Part shown: positions 27,467-37,873 of the stretch, piece by piece
How positions within the stretch are numbered: the stretch's first letter is position 1
How the letters are laid out: every line of letters starts with the position of its first letter
Source: JACKII01 sp965202745
GTDB lineage: Bacteria; Pseudomonadota; Alphaproteobacteria; Bin95
Reading direction: 5' to 3'
Length of the DNA: 64,000 nucleotides
NCBI GenBank assembly: GCA_965202745.1
Contig: CBDBCB010000017.1
Coordinates: 124,001-188,000, forward strand
Notes under the pieces: generated by a model
Told to the model about the DNA's origin: nothing
The model's input: the letters and a program-made list of their open reading frames with translations, nothing else
Databases searched by the model: none
Made by a program: the position numbers and the translations under genes

Positions 27467-28303
27467 ATGGAAAATCAGCCTGTAGCAGGCGCATTGGGCG
27501 TGGAAATCGCGGGTGTGGACTTGTCGCAAGACCTGTCAAACCGCGAAGCTGATGCGATTTATCAAGCCTTCCTTGAGCATAAGGTCGTGTTCTTCCGGGG
27601 CGGGGCGCTGGAGCCCGCGCGTATGCGGCAGGTGGCTCATCTGTTTGGCGAGCCTGAAATATATCCCTTTATCAAAGGTTTGCCAGATACACCTGAAGTG
27701 ATCGAGATCGTCAAAACCGAGACCGATTCGGTGAATTTCGGTGGGTCCTGGCACTCCGATACAACCTATATGCCGGAACCTGTCAAGGGCACGATGCTGC
27801 ACGCGGTGGAGGTGCCGGAAACCGGTGGCGATACGCTATTCGCCAATACCGCCTTGGCCTACGACGTATTGTCGGATGGCATGAAAGCCCTGCTGGCCGG
27901 TCTGAAGGGCGTCAACAATTCCGAGGCCCGGTACAAGGGCGGCCGGGCAGCAGCGATGAACCGGTTGGACGGGATGAAAGACACGAACATCCCGGAAGCG
28001 CAGGTCTTTGAATCCGAGCATCCCATCGTGCGCACCCACCCGGAGACCGGTGTCAAAAGCCTGTACCTGAACCGCGGGCACACCAAGCGCTTTGCCGGTA
28101 TGACAGAGGCAGAGAGCGCGCCGCTTATCGACTTTCTCTGCAAGCACATTACCAGCCCGGCTTTTACCTGCCGCTTCCGCTGGAGCGATGGCGCGGTGGC
28201 GGTCTGGGACAATCGGGTGACACAGCATTTCGCGCTGAACGACTACCAAGGCAAGCGCCGCCACATGCGCCGGATCACCCTGAAGGGCGATAAGCCGGTT
28301 TAA
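27467..28303 (+). CDS. TauD/TfdA family dioxygenase (short form)
   Basis: A 278-residue 2OG-dependent oxygenase, slightly short because its N-terminus starts directly at GALGVEIAGVDLSQDL. Iron ligands: SWHSDTTYMP (HxD) and VTQHFALNDY. The arginine for 2-oxoglutarate is in RRHMRRITLKGD. ETGGDTLFANT is the conserved loop. GTGAGG precedes the ATG at 27467. It pairs with the cupin upstream and converges with the cyclase gene. Confidence 0.85.
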   Translation: MENQPVAGALGVEIAGVDLSQDLSNREADAIYQAFLEHKVVFFRGGALEPARMRQVAHLFGEPEIYPFIKGLPDTPEVIEIVKTETDSVNFGGSWHSDTTYMPEPVKGTMLHAVEVPETGGDTLFANTALAYDVLSDGMKALLAGLKGVNNSEARYKGGRAAAMNRLDGMKDTNIPEAQVFESEHPIVRTHPETGVKSLYLNRGHTKRFAGMTEAESAPLIDFLCKHITSPAFTCRFRWSDGAVAVWDNRVTQHFALNDYQGKRRHMRRITLKGDKPV

Positions 28304-28315
28304 CAGGCTGCGTGT

Positions 28316-30064
28316 TCAGTCCAGTGCAGGCAGATCACTGCCTCGCGGCGCTAAGACAGCGGAGAGTGGCTGGCTGCGCCCACGAATCGGTAGGTCTGCA
28401 TGGCGCAGAGATGCTGTTTTGATACCGGCAGCATCAGCCACTTCCTGCGAAATTACGGCCTCGCAGGCATATTCCTTGGTCATCATCTCCAGCCGACTGG
28501 CGACGTTTACCGTGTCGCCGATCGCGGTCAGGGAGGCCGCCCGGCCATGGCCGAGCTCTCCGACGATTGCCAGGCCGCTATGAACGCCGATGCCGATGCG
28601 CAGCGGCTCTCCCAGTTCGTTCGCCAATTCCTGGTTCAATACGTCCAAGTGCGCGGACATGGCACGCACAGCACTCACGGCCTGACGGCAAGCGGCAGGG
28701 TTGTCTACCTCCAAGCCAAACAGCGCCATCAGCCCGTCGCCGATGAACTTGTCCACATAGCCGCCATTCGCTTGAATCTCTTCGCTCATGGCGCGGAAAT
28801 ACCGGTTCAGGATGAAGATCACGTCATAGGGCAGGCGATGTTCGGAAAAGCTTGTGAAACCGCGGATATCGCAGAATAGGACGGCCAATTCCCGTTCCCG
28901 GCCATAACGATTGCCCATTTCGTCGCCTGCCGAGGGCGATGACCCGCCAAATGGCGGCAAAAGCGGGATAATGTCCAGCGCTGCTGTAACAGGGATTTGG
29001 CAGGCCAGACGGATGCCGGGAGGGGCGGCGATCCTCTGCAAAACCCGCGCTTCAGCCTCACTGGGTTCGGCGAGGCGTTCCGCACCCCGTCCCAATCGCA
29101 CCCGGCAAGTAGAGCACCGCCCACGCCCGCCGCACACCGCGGCGTGCGGAACACCGGCCTGCCGGCTGGCTTCCAGAACGGTAATTCCGCGCGGTACCCT
29201 GAATTGCAGATTGCCGGGATAGGTGACCGTAATTCCGCCACGTACCGCCAGAACGTAGCGCACCAGCCGGACCAGAACGATACCGGCTGCCACCGTTGCC
29301 AGGGTGATCTCTGCGGCTTGGGTGCCTGCAACAACAAAGTCGACGCCAGGCTGCCCCGGAAATTTGATAGTCCGCAGCAGGTCGCCGCTCCAGAACCGGT
29401 CGCTGGCGGAGAGGCGCGCAACCTCGCGTCCGGCCGAGGCATAGCCGGTATAAGCGAGAAACGGTAACAGCAAAGCCACCGAGCCGAGCCAGAGGCGAAG
29501 CCGGCTATAGACGGGATACAGCCTGGCCCAATAGTGCACGCCGATGCAGCCATGCAGCCAAACAACGGCCATCAGCCAGACCATATCCCAGTTTTTGCCT
29601 GGCCATGTGACTAGGAGGACAAACGCATATTTGTCTTCCATTCCAAATACTTCATGGGCAATTCGGGTGCCGAGTAAATGTTCCGTCAGGAACAGGGGAA
29701 TGGCGAAGCCCAGGCCGATCTGCGCCCACTGCCACCATGGCAGGCGCCAGGTTTTGCCTAGGATCAGCTTCCAGATTGCGAGACAGATATGCGCGGTAGT
29801 GGCTGCCAATACCACCACGGTCATGGGCATGCTGCGCCAAAAGCCGGTAAACCAAAGCCGTACCGCCTCCATATCCGCCAGCGACCACAGGCCGACGGTG
29901 TGATTGGCAAGGTGCGTTGCTGCGAACAGCATCAGCACGAGCCCGGACCACAGCCGGAGGCGCTGAATCAATCCGCCCTGGAGGCCGGCCGTCTTGCCGG
30001 TGGATACCCCCCTAGAGGCCCGCGCGACAAGCCAGCTCGACAAGAGAAGTCTCCGGGCGGGCAC
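28316..30064 (-). CDS. Membrane-anchored class III adenylate cyclase with 2Fe-2S ferredoxin domain
   Basis: 582 residues in three parts. Residues ~30-270 are a six- or seven-helix membrane region with paired histidines (ATHLANH, TAHICLAIW, LTEHLLG, WLHGCIGVHYW), like succinate-dehydrogenase-type diheme anchors. Residues ~285-375 are a plant-type ferredoxin with CGGRGRCSTC and a distal Cys in RLACQI. Residues ~395-560 are the cyclase: CDIRGFTSFSE and FIGDG metal aspartates, the adenine-selecting Lys in VDKFIGDG, and GDTVNVASRLE. The layout resembles redox-regulated CyaC of Sinorhizobium meliloti. It makes cAMP, probably in response to quinone or redox state. GTG 30064 overlaps the kinase gene by 53 nt, so the start may lie further in. 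Confidence 0.85.
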   Translation of the reverse strand: MPARRLLLSSWLVARASRGVSTGKTAGLQGGLIQRLRLWSGLVLMLFAATHLANHTVGLWSLADMEAVRLWFTGFWRSMPMTVVVLAATTAHICLAIWKLILGKTWRLPWWQWAQIGLGFAIPLFLTEHLLGTRIAHEVFGMEDKYAFVLLVTWPGKNWDMVWLMAVVWLHGCIGVHYWARLYPVYSRLRLWLGSVALLLPFLAYTGYASAGREVARLSASDRFWSGDLLRTIKFPGQPGVDFVVAGTQAAEITLATVAAGIVLVRLVRYVLAVRGGITVTYPGNLQFRVPRGITVLEASRQAGVPHAAVCGGRGRCSTCRVRLGRGAERLAEPSEAEARVLQRIAAPPGIRLACQIPVTAALDIIPLLPPFGGSSPSAGDEMGNRYGRERELAVLFCDIRGFTSFSEHRLPYDVIFILNRYFRAMSEEIQANGGYVDKFIGDGLMALFGLEVDNPAACRQAVSAVRAMSAHLDVLNQELANELGEPLRIGIGVHSGLAIVGELGHGRAASLTAIGDTVNVASRLEMMTKEYACEAVISQEVADAAGIKTASLRHADLPIRGRSQPLSAVLAPRGSDLPALD

Positions 30065-31004
30065 CCATATGGCTGATTATCTCAGCCGCACAGACTCCGC
30101 CAAAGCGGGCGCAGTCGCTCATGCTCCGGCCCTGGATGTAACCATAGAGGAAGCCGGCCGCGTACATATCGCCGGCACCGGTTGTATCCATCACTTGTGA
30201 GACGGGCTCCGCTGCGACCGTGATTTTCTCGCCGCCAGCGACGATGACCGATCCGGCGGCGCTGCGCGTCAACGCGGCTATTTCCACAAAAGCGGAAACG
30301 CGGGAGGCGGCTTCGTCGAAGGTTTCCGCTTGGAACAGGGACATGATCTCGTCTTCGTTGGCAAACAGGATATCAACCCGCTCCGTGATCAATTCAAGAA
30401 AGGTGTCCCGGTGCCGCTCCACACAGAACGGATCGGAAAGGCTCAGAGCCACTTTACGGCCATTAGCGTGCGCAATTTCTGCTGCGTTTGCAATGGCTTC
30501 CTTCGCTTTCGGCGGATCCCAGAGGTAACCCTCCAGGTAGGTCACTTTCGCTTGAGCGATCAGGTCCGGCTCTACATCGTCCCGGTCCAGCTCCGTACAT
30601 GCGCCCAGGTAGGTCATCATCGTGCGCTGAGCGTCGGGGGTCACCAGTACGAAACAGCGGGCGGTCGATGCACCCTCGGTGGCAGGCGCCGTGTCGAACT
30701 GCACCCCGCCGGCGCGGATATCGTGCCGGAATATCTGGCCAAGCTGATCGTCACGCACCCGGCCGATATAGGCGCCCTTGCCGCCAAGCGCTGCCAGGCC
30801 CGCTGCCGTGTTAGCAGCCGAGCCGCCGGACATTTCCGTTGCCGGCCCCATTTTCGTGTAGATCGCTTCGGCCTGACTTTGGTCGATCAGGGTCATGATC
30901 CCCTTGTCCAGACCGTTGTCTGCCAGAAAAGCGTCGTCCACGCTTGCAAGCACGTCGACAATAGCATTGCCGATGCAGACAACGTCCAAATTTGCTTCGC
31001 TCAT
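30012..31004 (-). CDS. PfkB-family carbohydrate/adenosine kinase
   Basis: About 330 residues from ATG 31004, which has GGAG 6 nt upstream; a GTG at 31040 adds 12 residues without support. The ribokinase fold shows VVCIGNAIVDVLASV at the start, the substrate loop EMSGGSAANTAAGLAALGG, and the anion-hole/catalytic signature MDTTGAGDMYAAGFLYG near residue 280. These proteins are often called adenosine kinases in alphaproteobacteria. The cyclase gene downstream overlaps its end, so ATP/AMP-related coupling is possible but speculative. Confidence 0.85.
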   Translation of the reverse strand: MSEANLDVVCIGNAIVDVLASVDDAFLADNGLDKGIMTLIDQSQAEAIYTKMGPATEMSGGSAANTAAGLAALGGKGAYIGRVRDDQLGQIFRHDIRAGGVQFDTAPATEGASTARCFVLVTPDAQRTMMTYLGACTELDRDDVEPDLIAQAKVTYLEGYLWDPPKAKEAIANAAEIAHANGRKVALSLSDPFCVERHRDTFLELITERVDILFANEDEIMSLFQAETFDEAASRVSAFVEIAALTRSAAGSVIVAGGEKITVAAEPVSQVMDTTGAGDMYAAGFLYGYIQGRSMSDCARFGGVCAAEIISHMGARPETSLVELACRAGL

Positions 31005-31210
31005 CAAAGGCTCCAAGGCACGTCTCAGTTTTGCGGCCACGCTGGTGGCCCAATCCGTTGCGGGACTATACCGGCCGGAATTTGCAGCTCAATCGGACCT
31101 ATCCGCACCCCGCCGCGTTGCCACTGGCGGTTTCAATGCCTACATAGGCCAGCCTGCCTGCTGTTTCTGGCCGCCAGCTTTCTTTCTACCGTGCTTGCGA
31201 GAGTATTTTC

Positions 31211-31903
31211 ATGATAGCCGATATTGCCCGTGTCATTGCCCAACTTAACGACCCCAAACTGTTGCGTCCCGTTCTGCTCGGGCTGATTGCTTCCGCGCTG
31301 GTCCTGGCAGCCCTGATTGCCGGGTCGATTTGGGTCATTGGCGACATCGTGCCGGAAGGCGGGCAGGGGTGGCTGGCCCGTCAGCTTGAAGCAATCGGGT
31401 TTTATGAGATCGCGGGCGGGCTGATGGTCACCATCCTGGCTTTCCTGCTGTTCCCCGCTGTCTCTCTGACCATTCAGGGCCTGTTACTGGACAGCGTCAC
31501 CGATGCGGTGGAAGCCCGTTACTACCCGAGCCTGTCGCCGGGCAGGGACGTGCCGATCGGCGAGGGCCTTTCGGCGGCACTGCGGCTGGTGGGCTTGGTG
31601 CTGGCGGTCAACCTGGTGCTGTTGCCCGTCTACCTGATCCTGTTGTTGGTGCCGCCAACCGGATTTCTGCTGTATCTGGCGGTAAACGGCTATCTGGTGG
31701 GGCGGGAGTATTTTGAAGTCGTCGGCCTGCGCCGCCGCTCATTGCCGGAGCTGAAAACCATCCGCCGCCGCAACCGCATTGCGGTCTGGCTGGATGGCAT
31801 TTTGCTGTTCCTGTTCTTCACCATTCCACTGCTGAACCTGGCCGGCCCGACCCTTGGCACCGCATATATGGTGCACCGCTATCACCGGCTGAAGTCAGTT
31901 TAA
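31211..31903 (+). CDS. EI24 domain-containing (CysZ-like) inner membrane protein
   Basis: A 230-residue membrane protein with four or five hydrophobic segments (about 22-45, 70-95, 125-165, 190-215) and the conserved soluble turn DAVEARYYPS and GREYFEVVGLRR. EI24/CysZ proteins include sulfate permeases, but many alphaproteobacterial members have no proven role. It is followed by a strong hairpin and converges with ettA. Confidence 0.75.
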   Translation: MIADIARVIAQLNDPKLLRPVLLGLIASALVLAALIAGSIWVIGDIVPEGGQGWLARQLEAIGFYEIAGGLMVTILAFLLFPAVSLTIQGLLLDSVTDAVEARYYPSLSPGRDVPIGEGLSAALRLVGLVLAVNLVLLPVYLILLLVPPTGFLLYLAVNGYLVGREYFEVVGLRRRSLPELKTIRRRNRIAVWLDGILLFLFFTIPLLNLAGPTLGTAYMVHRYHRLKSV

Positions 31904-31916
31904 GGCAGAAGCGCAT

Positions 31917-31974
31917 CCCTTTCCCTTTGTTCCCTTCCCGCACAAAAGCGCAGGAAGGGAACAAAGGGAAAGGG
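31917..31974. terminator. Bidirectional hairpin between converging genes
   Basis: Two perfectly complementary 22-nt arms (31917-31938 and 31953-31974) flank a 14-nt loop. The left arm is pyrimidine-only and the right arm purine-only. Outside, GCGCA and TGCGC extend the pairing with a small bulge. It lies between the stops of the EI24 gene (31903) and ettA (31989), so it can end both transcripts. There is no classical long U-tract. Confidence 0.7.
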
Positions 31975-31988
31975 ACTGCGCAGGCACC

Positions 31989-33671
<1,683 letters not shown>

Positions 33672-34356
33672 GGCCGTTGGTCCTCGCACGCGCTGGGAGA
33701 TGGGGAGCGCTTTGGAAATGGGAATGTTGCGCGTTTGTAGCGAAGCCTCGCTGCCGAGGCAATGCAGGCGGCGCGGTTCCGCAGGCAAGCCCGAGCAGGA
33801 GCGCCAAGAGGGCGGCATTAACCGGCGCATAAAGGCTGAAATCGACCAGGCCGTGGCAGAGAAACATGGTAGCCGTGCCCAGCGCAGCCGAGATTGCTGA
33901 GCGGGTAGCGGGCGGGGGCTGACGGCAGAGGCTGTGTATTGCCTGCGCCAGCAGAAGCGCCAGCGCCGTGATCGCCAGGACCGTGGCGGGAAGGCCTCTC
34001 TCAGCAATGCTTTGCAGGTAGATATTGTGGGCGCGCAGGATGTGCCGGTCGTCCCAACTGCCAGGCTGCATTTGTAATGCCTGATCCAAGCTGCCGATGC
34101 CGAGCCAAAGGTGCTGTTGAGCAATGACGGCAGAGGCGTCCCAAATGGCGATGCGGGTTCCGAAATCCTCCCCCAGATTGCCCAGGCGCAGGCCGGTAAG
34201 GGTTGCGAGGACACCGCCCGCACACAGCAGAAAGGCAGCGACCAGGGTCAGCGCCACCCGATTCCCGTTTGGCTTGGCGAGGATGGCGGCGACTACCGAA
34301 CCGGCGGCGGCGGTTGCCAGGCCTGCCCGGGAATGTGAGGCCAGAATAGCCCCGGC

Positions 34357-35176
34357 GGGATCGTCAAGTTGTTGACCACAATCCCAATTGCCCGTAGCGC
34401 CTGACGATGATCAGCCAGATTTCCCAACCTCGCCTAAAAGGCTACCGCTTCCCGCGTTCCATCATTTCTTACGCGGGCTCGGCATACCATCGCTTTGCAC
34501 TCAGTCTGCGCGACGTTGAGGATTTGCTTGCTGAACGAGGCATCAAGGTGAGTTACGAGACAATCCGTTCATGGGTCAGAAAATTCGGAACTCAGATTGC
34601 GAAGCATGTCAGGGCTGCGCGTCAACAGCCCTCGGATAAATGGCATCTGGATGAAGGGGTGATCATCATCCGCGGTGTGAAGCATTGGCTGTGGCGCGCC
34701 GTTGCCGGCAACGGCGAAGGTCTCGACATCCTGGTGCAATCACGCCGAAATGCGCGGGCTGCAAAGCGGTTCATTGCCAGGTTGGTAGCCCGCTGGGGGA
34801 CGCCCCGAGTCATAGTGGCGGACTGACGGACAAGCTGCGCCGCTACGGTGCCGCCCTGCGCAAACGCGCGTTGGAGGTGGATCACCGAGCGCATAAAGGG
34901 ATAAACAATCGTATCGAAGGATCGCACAGACCAACACGGAAACGAGAAAAAATACAGGGCCGTTTCAAGTCAGCCCGTCAGGCGCAGAGATTTCTGGCCG
35001 CCCATGATGAAACCGCAAACCTGTTCCGCCCACGTCGCCACAAAATGACTGCCTCCGCCTATCGCCAGAAACGAGCCGCCGCATTTCACCAATGGAACGA
35101 ATGCGCCAGCGAACTGGCCGCTTGAAGAGCCTCAAGTCGGCAGTTTCTTAGGCGCTGAAAACAACGTGATAATGCC
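34357..35176 (+). mobile_element. IS6-family insertion sequence, copy 1
   Basis: 820 bp. The ends GGGATCGTCAAGTTGTT (34357) and, inverted, GGCATTATCACGTTGTT (ending 35176) match at 13-14 of 17 positions. The boundaries were set by comparing with the copy at 46034-46849. There is no 8-bp target duplication (flanks gccccggc and gccggcac). Two host genes are truncated at its edges (O-antigen ligase and PhoX). Both facts point to an IS6-type deletion rather than simple insertion. Confidence 0.85.
34407..35125 (+). pseudogene. IS6-family transposase with 8-nt duplication frameshift (copy 1)
   Basis: The first 139 residues carry the DDE start WHLDEGVIIIRGVKHWLWRA and end RVIVAD followed by TGA at 34824-34826. 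The rest (DKLRRYGAALRKR, VDHRAHKGINNRIEGSHRPT, RKREKIQGRFKSA) continues in another frame to 35125. Compared with the family, GTGGCGGAC is followed by an 8-nt near-duplicate TGACGGAC, which breaks the frame at the second catalytic Asp. Either the element is defective and moved in trans, or ribosomes change frame here. Confidence 0.8.
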
Positions 35177-35347
35177 GCCGGCACCCATCACGAAGGCGCT
35201 GGCGCCTACGGCAAGCGACCCGCGCAGAAAGCTGCGGCGGCTGATGAACTTGTCGGCGATAGCGTCGAAATCGGTCTCCGCCGGGCGCGGGGAATTGATT
35301 TCATCGAACTCGTCGAACGAGATTTCCTGATTGTCGATGCGATCCAC
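35177..35347 (-). pseudogene. PhoX-like Tat-secreted phosphatase, N-terminal fragment
   Basis: 57 codons remain: an acidic lead (MDRIDNQEISFDEFDEI) and a Tat signal, SRRSFLRGSLAVGASAFVMG, typical of PhoX-family alkaline phosphatases. The sequence runs into the IS6 terminus at 35176, which supplies 14 unrelated codons and a stop at 35132-35134. The catalytic domain is gone. The region 35348-35586 upstream contains its promoter area and no further gene. Confidence 0.7.
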
Positions 35348-35586
35348 GACAGTCCCCTAGTGAAAAACAGGAACGGGTAGCGGGTTTGTGATGATAATCA
35401 TCGCCGCGAACCTCAGGGTCTGAATGTCTGGGTACGGTTACAGTTTCGTTATGTTTTGATTACCCTTCCATGGAGTCTGCTGCAGAACGATAGCCGGATT
35501 GTGCAAAGCATGCTTGCCAAGCGGCGCGCAATCGCGGCAAAGCTGTATGAACTGCTCACAATGCTAACATGAGAGGAAGTCCACCA

Positions 35587-36402
35587 ATGGCCGTCGTCGA
35601 AACTGAACAGCATAGCGAAATCTTTGTCATCCGCATGAACCGGCCAGAGGCCCTTAACGCGCTCAACAACGAAACGCGTGGTCTACTGTCGGAAGCATGG
35701 AACCACTACGAGGACTCCAAGGATCTGGAAGTCGCTATTTTCACGGGCGAAGGCCGCAGCTTCTGCGCGGGCGAAGATATGAAAGAGGCGCTCCAGGCGG
35801 GCAAGCCGGGCTTCTCGAAGCCGACCGCCAAGCCAGACCCTTTCATGCGCGAAACGCTGACCAAGCCTGTGATCTGCGCGATCAACGGTTTCGCTATGGG
35901 CGGTGGCTTCATGCTGGTGGAGAAAACCGACCTGCGCGTCGCCGTCAAAGGCACCCTGTTCGAGATGTCGGAAGCCAAGCGCTGGATGCTGGGTGGCTGG
36001 AATCATGGCGAGGTAGCGAACCTGCCCTTCCCCATCGCCATGGAGATGGCCTTCGCCTTCCGCATCACGTCGGAGCGCATGTACGAACTAGGCTTCGTTA
36101 ACCGTCTGATGGATGCCGACCAACTGATGCCGGAAGCCATGAAGATGGCGGAGCACCTGCTGACCCTGCCGCCGGCGGCGCGCGTCAACACCCTGCACAT
36201 GATGAAGACCATCCGCCCGAACCCGGCCAAGCCCTACCACGACTTGGCCAAGGCCCTGCACGAGCATGGTGCTCTGTCCGACCGCATGGAAAGCCGCGCT
36301 GCCTTCGCCGAGAAGCGCAAGCCGGTCTGGGAAGGCTGGGAGAAGCCGGAAGACCGCTACAACATGCCAACGCTGGAAAGCGTGGCTGCGGCCAATACCT
36401 AA
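35587..36402 (+). CDS. Enoyl-CoA hydratase/isomerase family protein
   Basis: 271 residues; ATG 35587 (MAVVETEQHSEIFVI) is preferred over ATG 35569 because GAGAGGAAG lies between them. Crotonase motifs: GRSFCAGEDMKEAL (oxyanion hole, about residue 62) and INGFAMGGGFMLVEKTDLRVA (about 102). It opens the catabolic block with the CoA-transferase and TRAP genes. A role in hydration or isomerisation of an enoyl- or carnitinyl-CoA-like thioester fits this context. Confidence 0.82.
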   Translation: MAVVETEQHSEIFVIRMNRPEALNALNNETRGLLSEAWNHYEDSKDLEVAIFTGEGRSFCAGEDMKEALQAGKPGFSKPTAKPDPFMRETLTKPVICAINGFAMGGGFMLVEKTDLRVAVKGTLFEMSEAKRWMLGGWNHGEVANLPFPIAMEMAFAFRITSERMYELGFVNRLMDADQLMPEAMKMAEHLLTLPPAARVNTLHMMKTIRPNPAKPYHDLAKALHEHGALSDRMESRAAFAEKRKPVWEGWEKPEDRYNMPTLESVAAANT

Positions 36403-36432
36403 CAATACAACAGAATAACATCGCCTCTGTAG

Positions 36433-36502
36433 CTTCACCCTGAGCCTGTCGAAGGGCGAAGCGTACCCATGGCCAACACCCTTCGACAGGCTCAGGGTGA
36501 AG
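36433..36502. repeat. Palindromic CCTGAGCCTGTCGAAGG repeat, copy 1
   Basis: Perfect 24-nt arms (36433-36456 and 36479-36502) around a 22-nt loop; the core is CCCTGAGCCTGTCGAAGGG. It lies between the enoyl-CoA hydratase and the CoA-transferase gene. The same element recurs at 40931-41002. It belongs to a REP-like class widespread in proteobacterial genomes. Confidence 0.9.
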
Positions 36503-36538
36503 GGCATGAATTGAGGCGAAGAACGAGAGGAAACAACC

Positions 36539-37747
36539 ATGACCACCAACAAAGGCCCCCTTGCCGGCATCCGCGTGCTCGACATGACAGAGCACATGGC
36601 CGGCCCCTTCGGCACCATGATCTTTGCCGACATGGGCGCGGAAGTGATCAAAGTCGAGCGGCCAGGCAAGGGTGACAGCACCCGCTCCATGGGCGACCAG
36701 AGCGAGCGCAACGCCTTCTTCCGCTACATCAACCGCAACAAGAAGAGCGTGACGCTCAACTACAAGGAGCCAGAGGGCAAAGCCCTGTTCCTGGAGTTGG
36801 TGAAGACCGTCGACATCCTGTGGGAGAACTACCGTCCCACCGTGATGCCGCGTGCGGGCCTGGGTTATGAGGACCTGAAGAAGGTCAATCCCCGCCTGAT
36901 CTATTGCCAATCCTCCGGCCTCGGCTATGACGGCCCGCTGAACCATCGCGGCGGCTTCGACCTGATTGCCCAGGGCATGGGCGGCATCATGCACGTGACC
37001 GGCGAACCCGACGGCCCGCCCACCAGCGTCGGTCTGCCGATCACTGACCTCGGCACCGGCATGTTCTCGGCCCATGGCGTGCTGGCAGCGCTCTGGCAGC
37101 GCGAGAAGACCGGCGAAGGCTGCCTGATTGAGACCTCCCTGTTGGAGACCGCCATCGGCCTCTCCTCCTGGACCAGTGCCGGTTGGCTGGCAGAAGAAAA
37201 CCCGCCGGAGCCAACCCGCCAGGGCTCGCGCCACCGCCAGAACGCGCCTTACCAGCGCTTCACCACCGGCGATGGCTACATTATGATCGGCGCCGGGAAT
37301 CAGACCATCTGGACCCGCTGCGCCACGGCCCTCGGCCATCCTGAATGGGTGGATGACCCCCGCTGGCCCACCAGCGCAAACCGCGTGAAGAACCGAGAAG
37401 CATTGGAAGCCGCCATTGAAGGCGTGCTGGCAACCAACACCACGGACCATTGGGTCGACGTGCTGGAAGCTGCGAACGTGCCGTGCGGGCCGGTCTACAA
37501 CTACCAGCAGTTGTTCAGCGGCCCGCAAGTCGTGCATCGCGGCATGGTGGTAACGGCAGAGGACGAGGAGCTTGGCACGGTCAAGCATATCCGCTCCCCG
37601 ATCAAAATGACCGGCACAAAGAGTGGCAACGGCATCGCAGTCCGGACCACGGCGCCTAAGCTTGGTCAGCACAATGAAGAGGTTTTCGGCTCCGTCGGCG
37701 CAAGCGCGGACGATTTGGCTGCATTGCGGGACAAGGGGGTTATCTGA
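36539..37747 (+). CDS. CaiB/BaiF family CoA-transferase
   Basis: A 402-residue class III CoA-transferase. The N-terminus has GIRVLDMTEHMAGPFGTMIFA and GAEVIKVERPGKGD; the catalytic aspartate is in PITDLGTGMFSAHG (about residue 168). It moves CoA between a donor thioester and a free carboxylate. Being flanked by an enoyl-CoA hydratase and a TRAP importer suggests that it activates the imported acid. GAGAGG precedes ATG 36539. Confidence 0.88.
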   Translation: MTTNKGPLAGIRVLDMTEHMAGPFGTMIFADMGAEVIKVERPGKGDSTRSMGDQSERNAFFRYINRNKKSVTLNYKEPEGKALFLELVKTVDILWENYRPTVMPRAGLGYEDLKKVNPRLIYCQSSGLGYDGPLNHRGGFDLIAQGMGGIMHVTGEPDGPPTSVGLPITDLGTGMFSAHGVLAALWQREKTGEGCLIETSLLETAIGLSSWTSAGWLAEENPPEPTRQGSRHRQNAPYQRFTTGDGYIMIGAGNQTIWTRCATALGHPEWVDDPRWPTSANRVKNREALEAAIEGVLATNTTDHWVDVLEAANVPCGPVYNYQQLFSGPQVVHRGMVVTAEDEELGTVKHIRSPIKMTGTKSGNGIAVRTTAPKLGQHNEEVFGSVGASADDLAALRDKGVI

Positions 37748-37873
37748 CCCCCACAATCCCCAATTAAGGCCCCGGGCGGCTTGCCCACAGGGCGGAAGGG
37801 GAGCTTGCCGCAATGCGCGGAATGCGTCTAAAGTACAGTCTCTAATCAACAAAACCCACAGGGACGACCAATC

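Noticed and set aside
36185..37852. 555-residue minus-strand ORF opposite the CoA-transferase
   Set aside because: High-GC antisense frame with shadow composition; the plus-strand CoA-transferase is clear-cut and has a ribosome-binding site.
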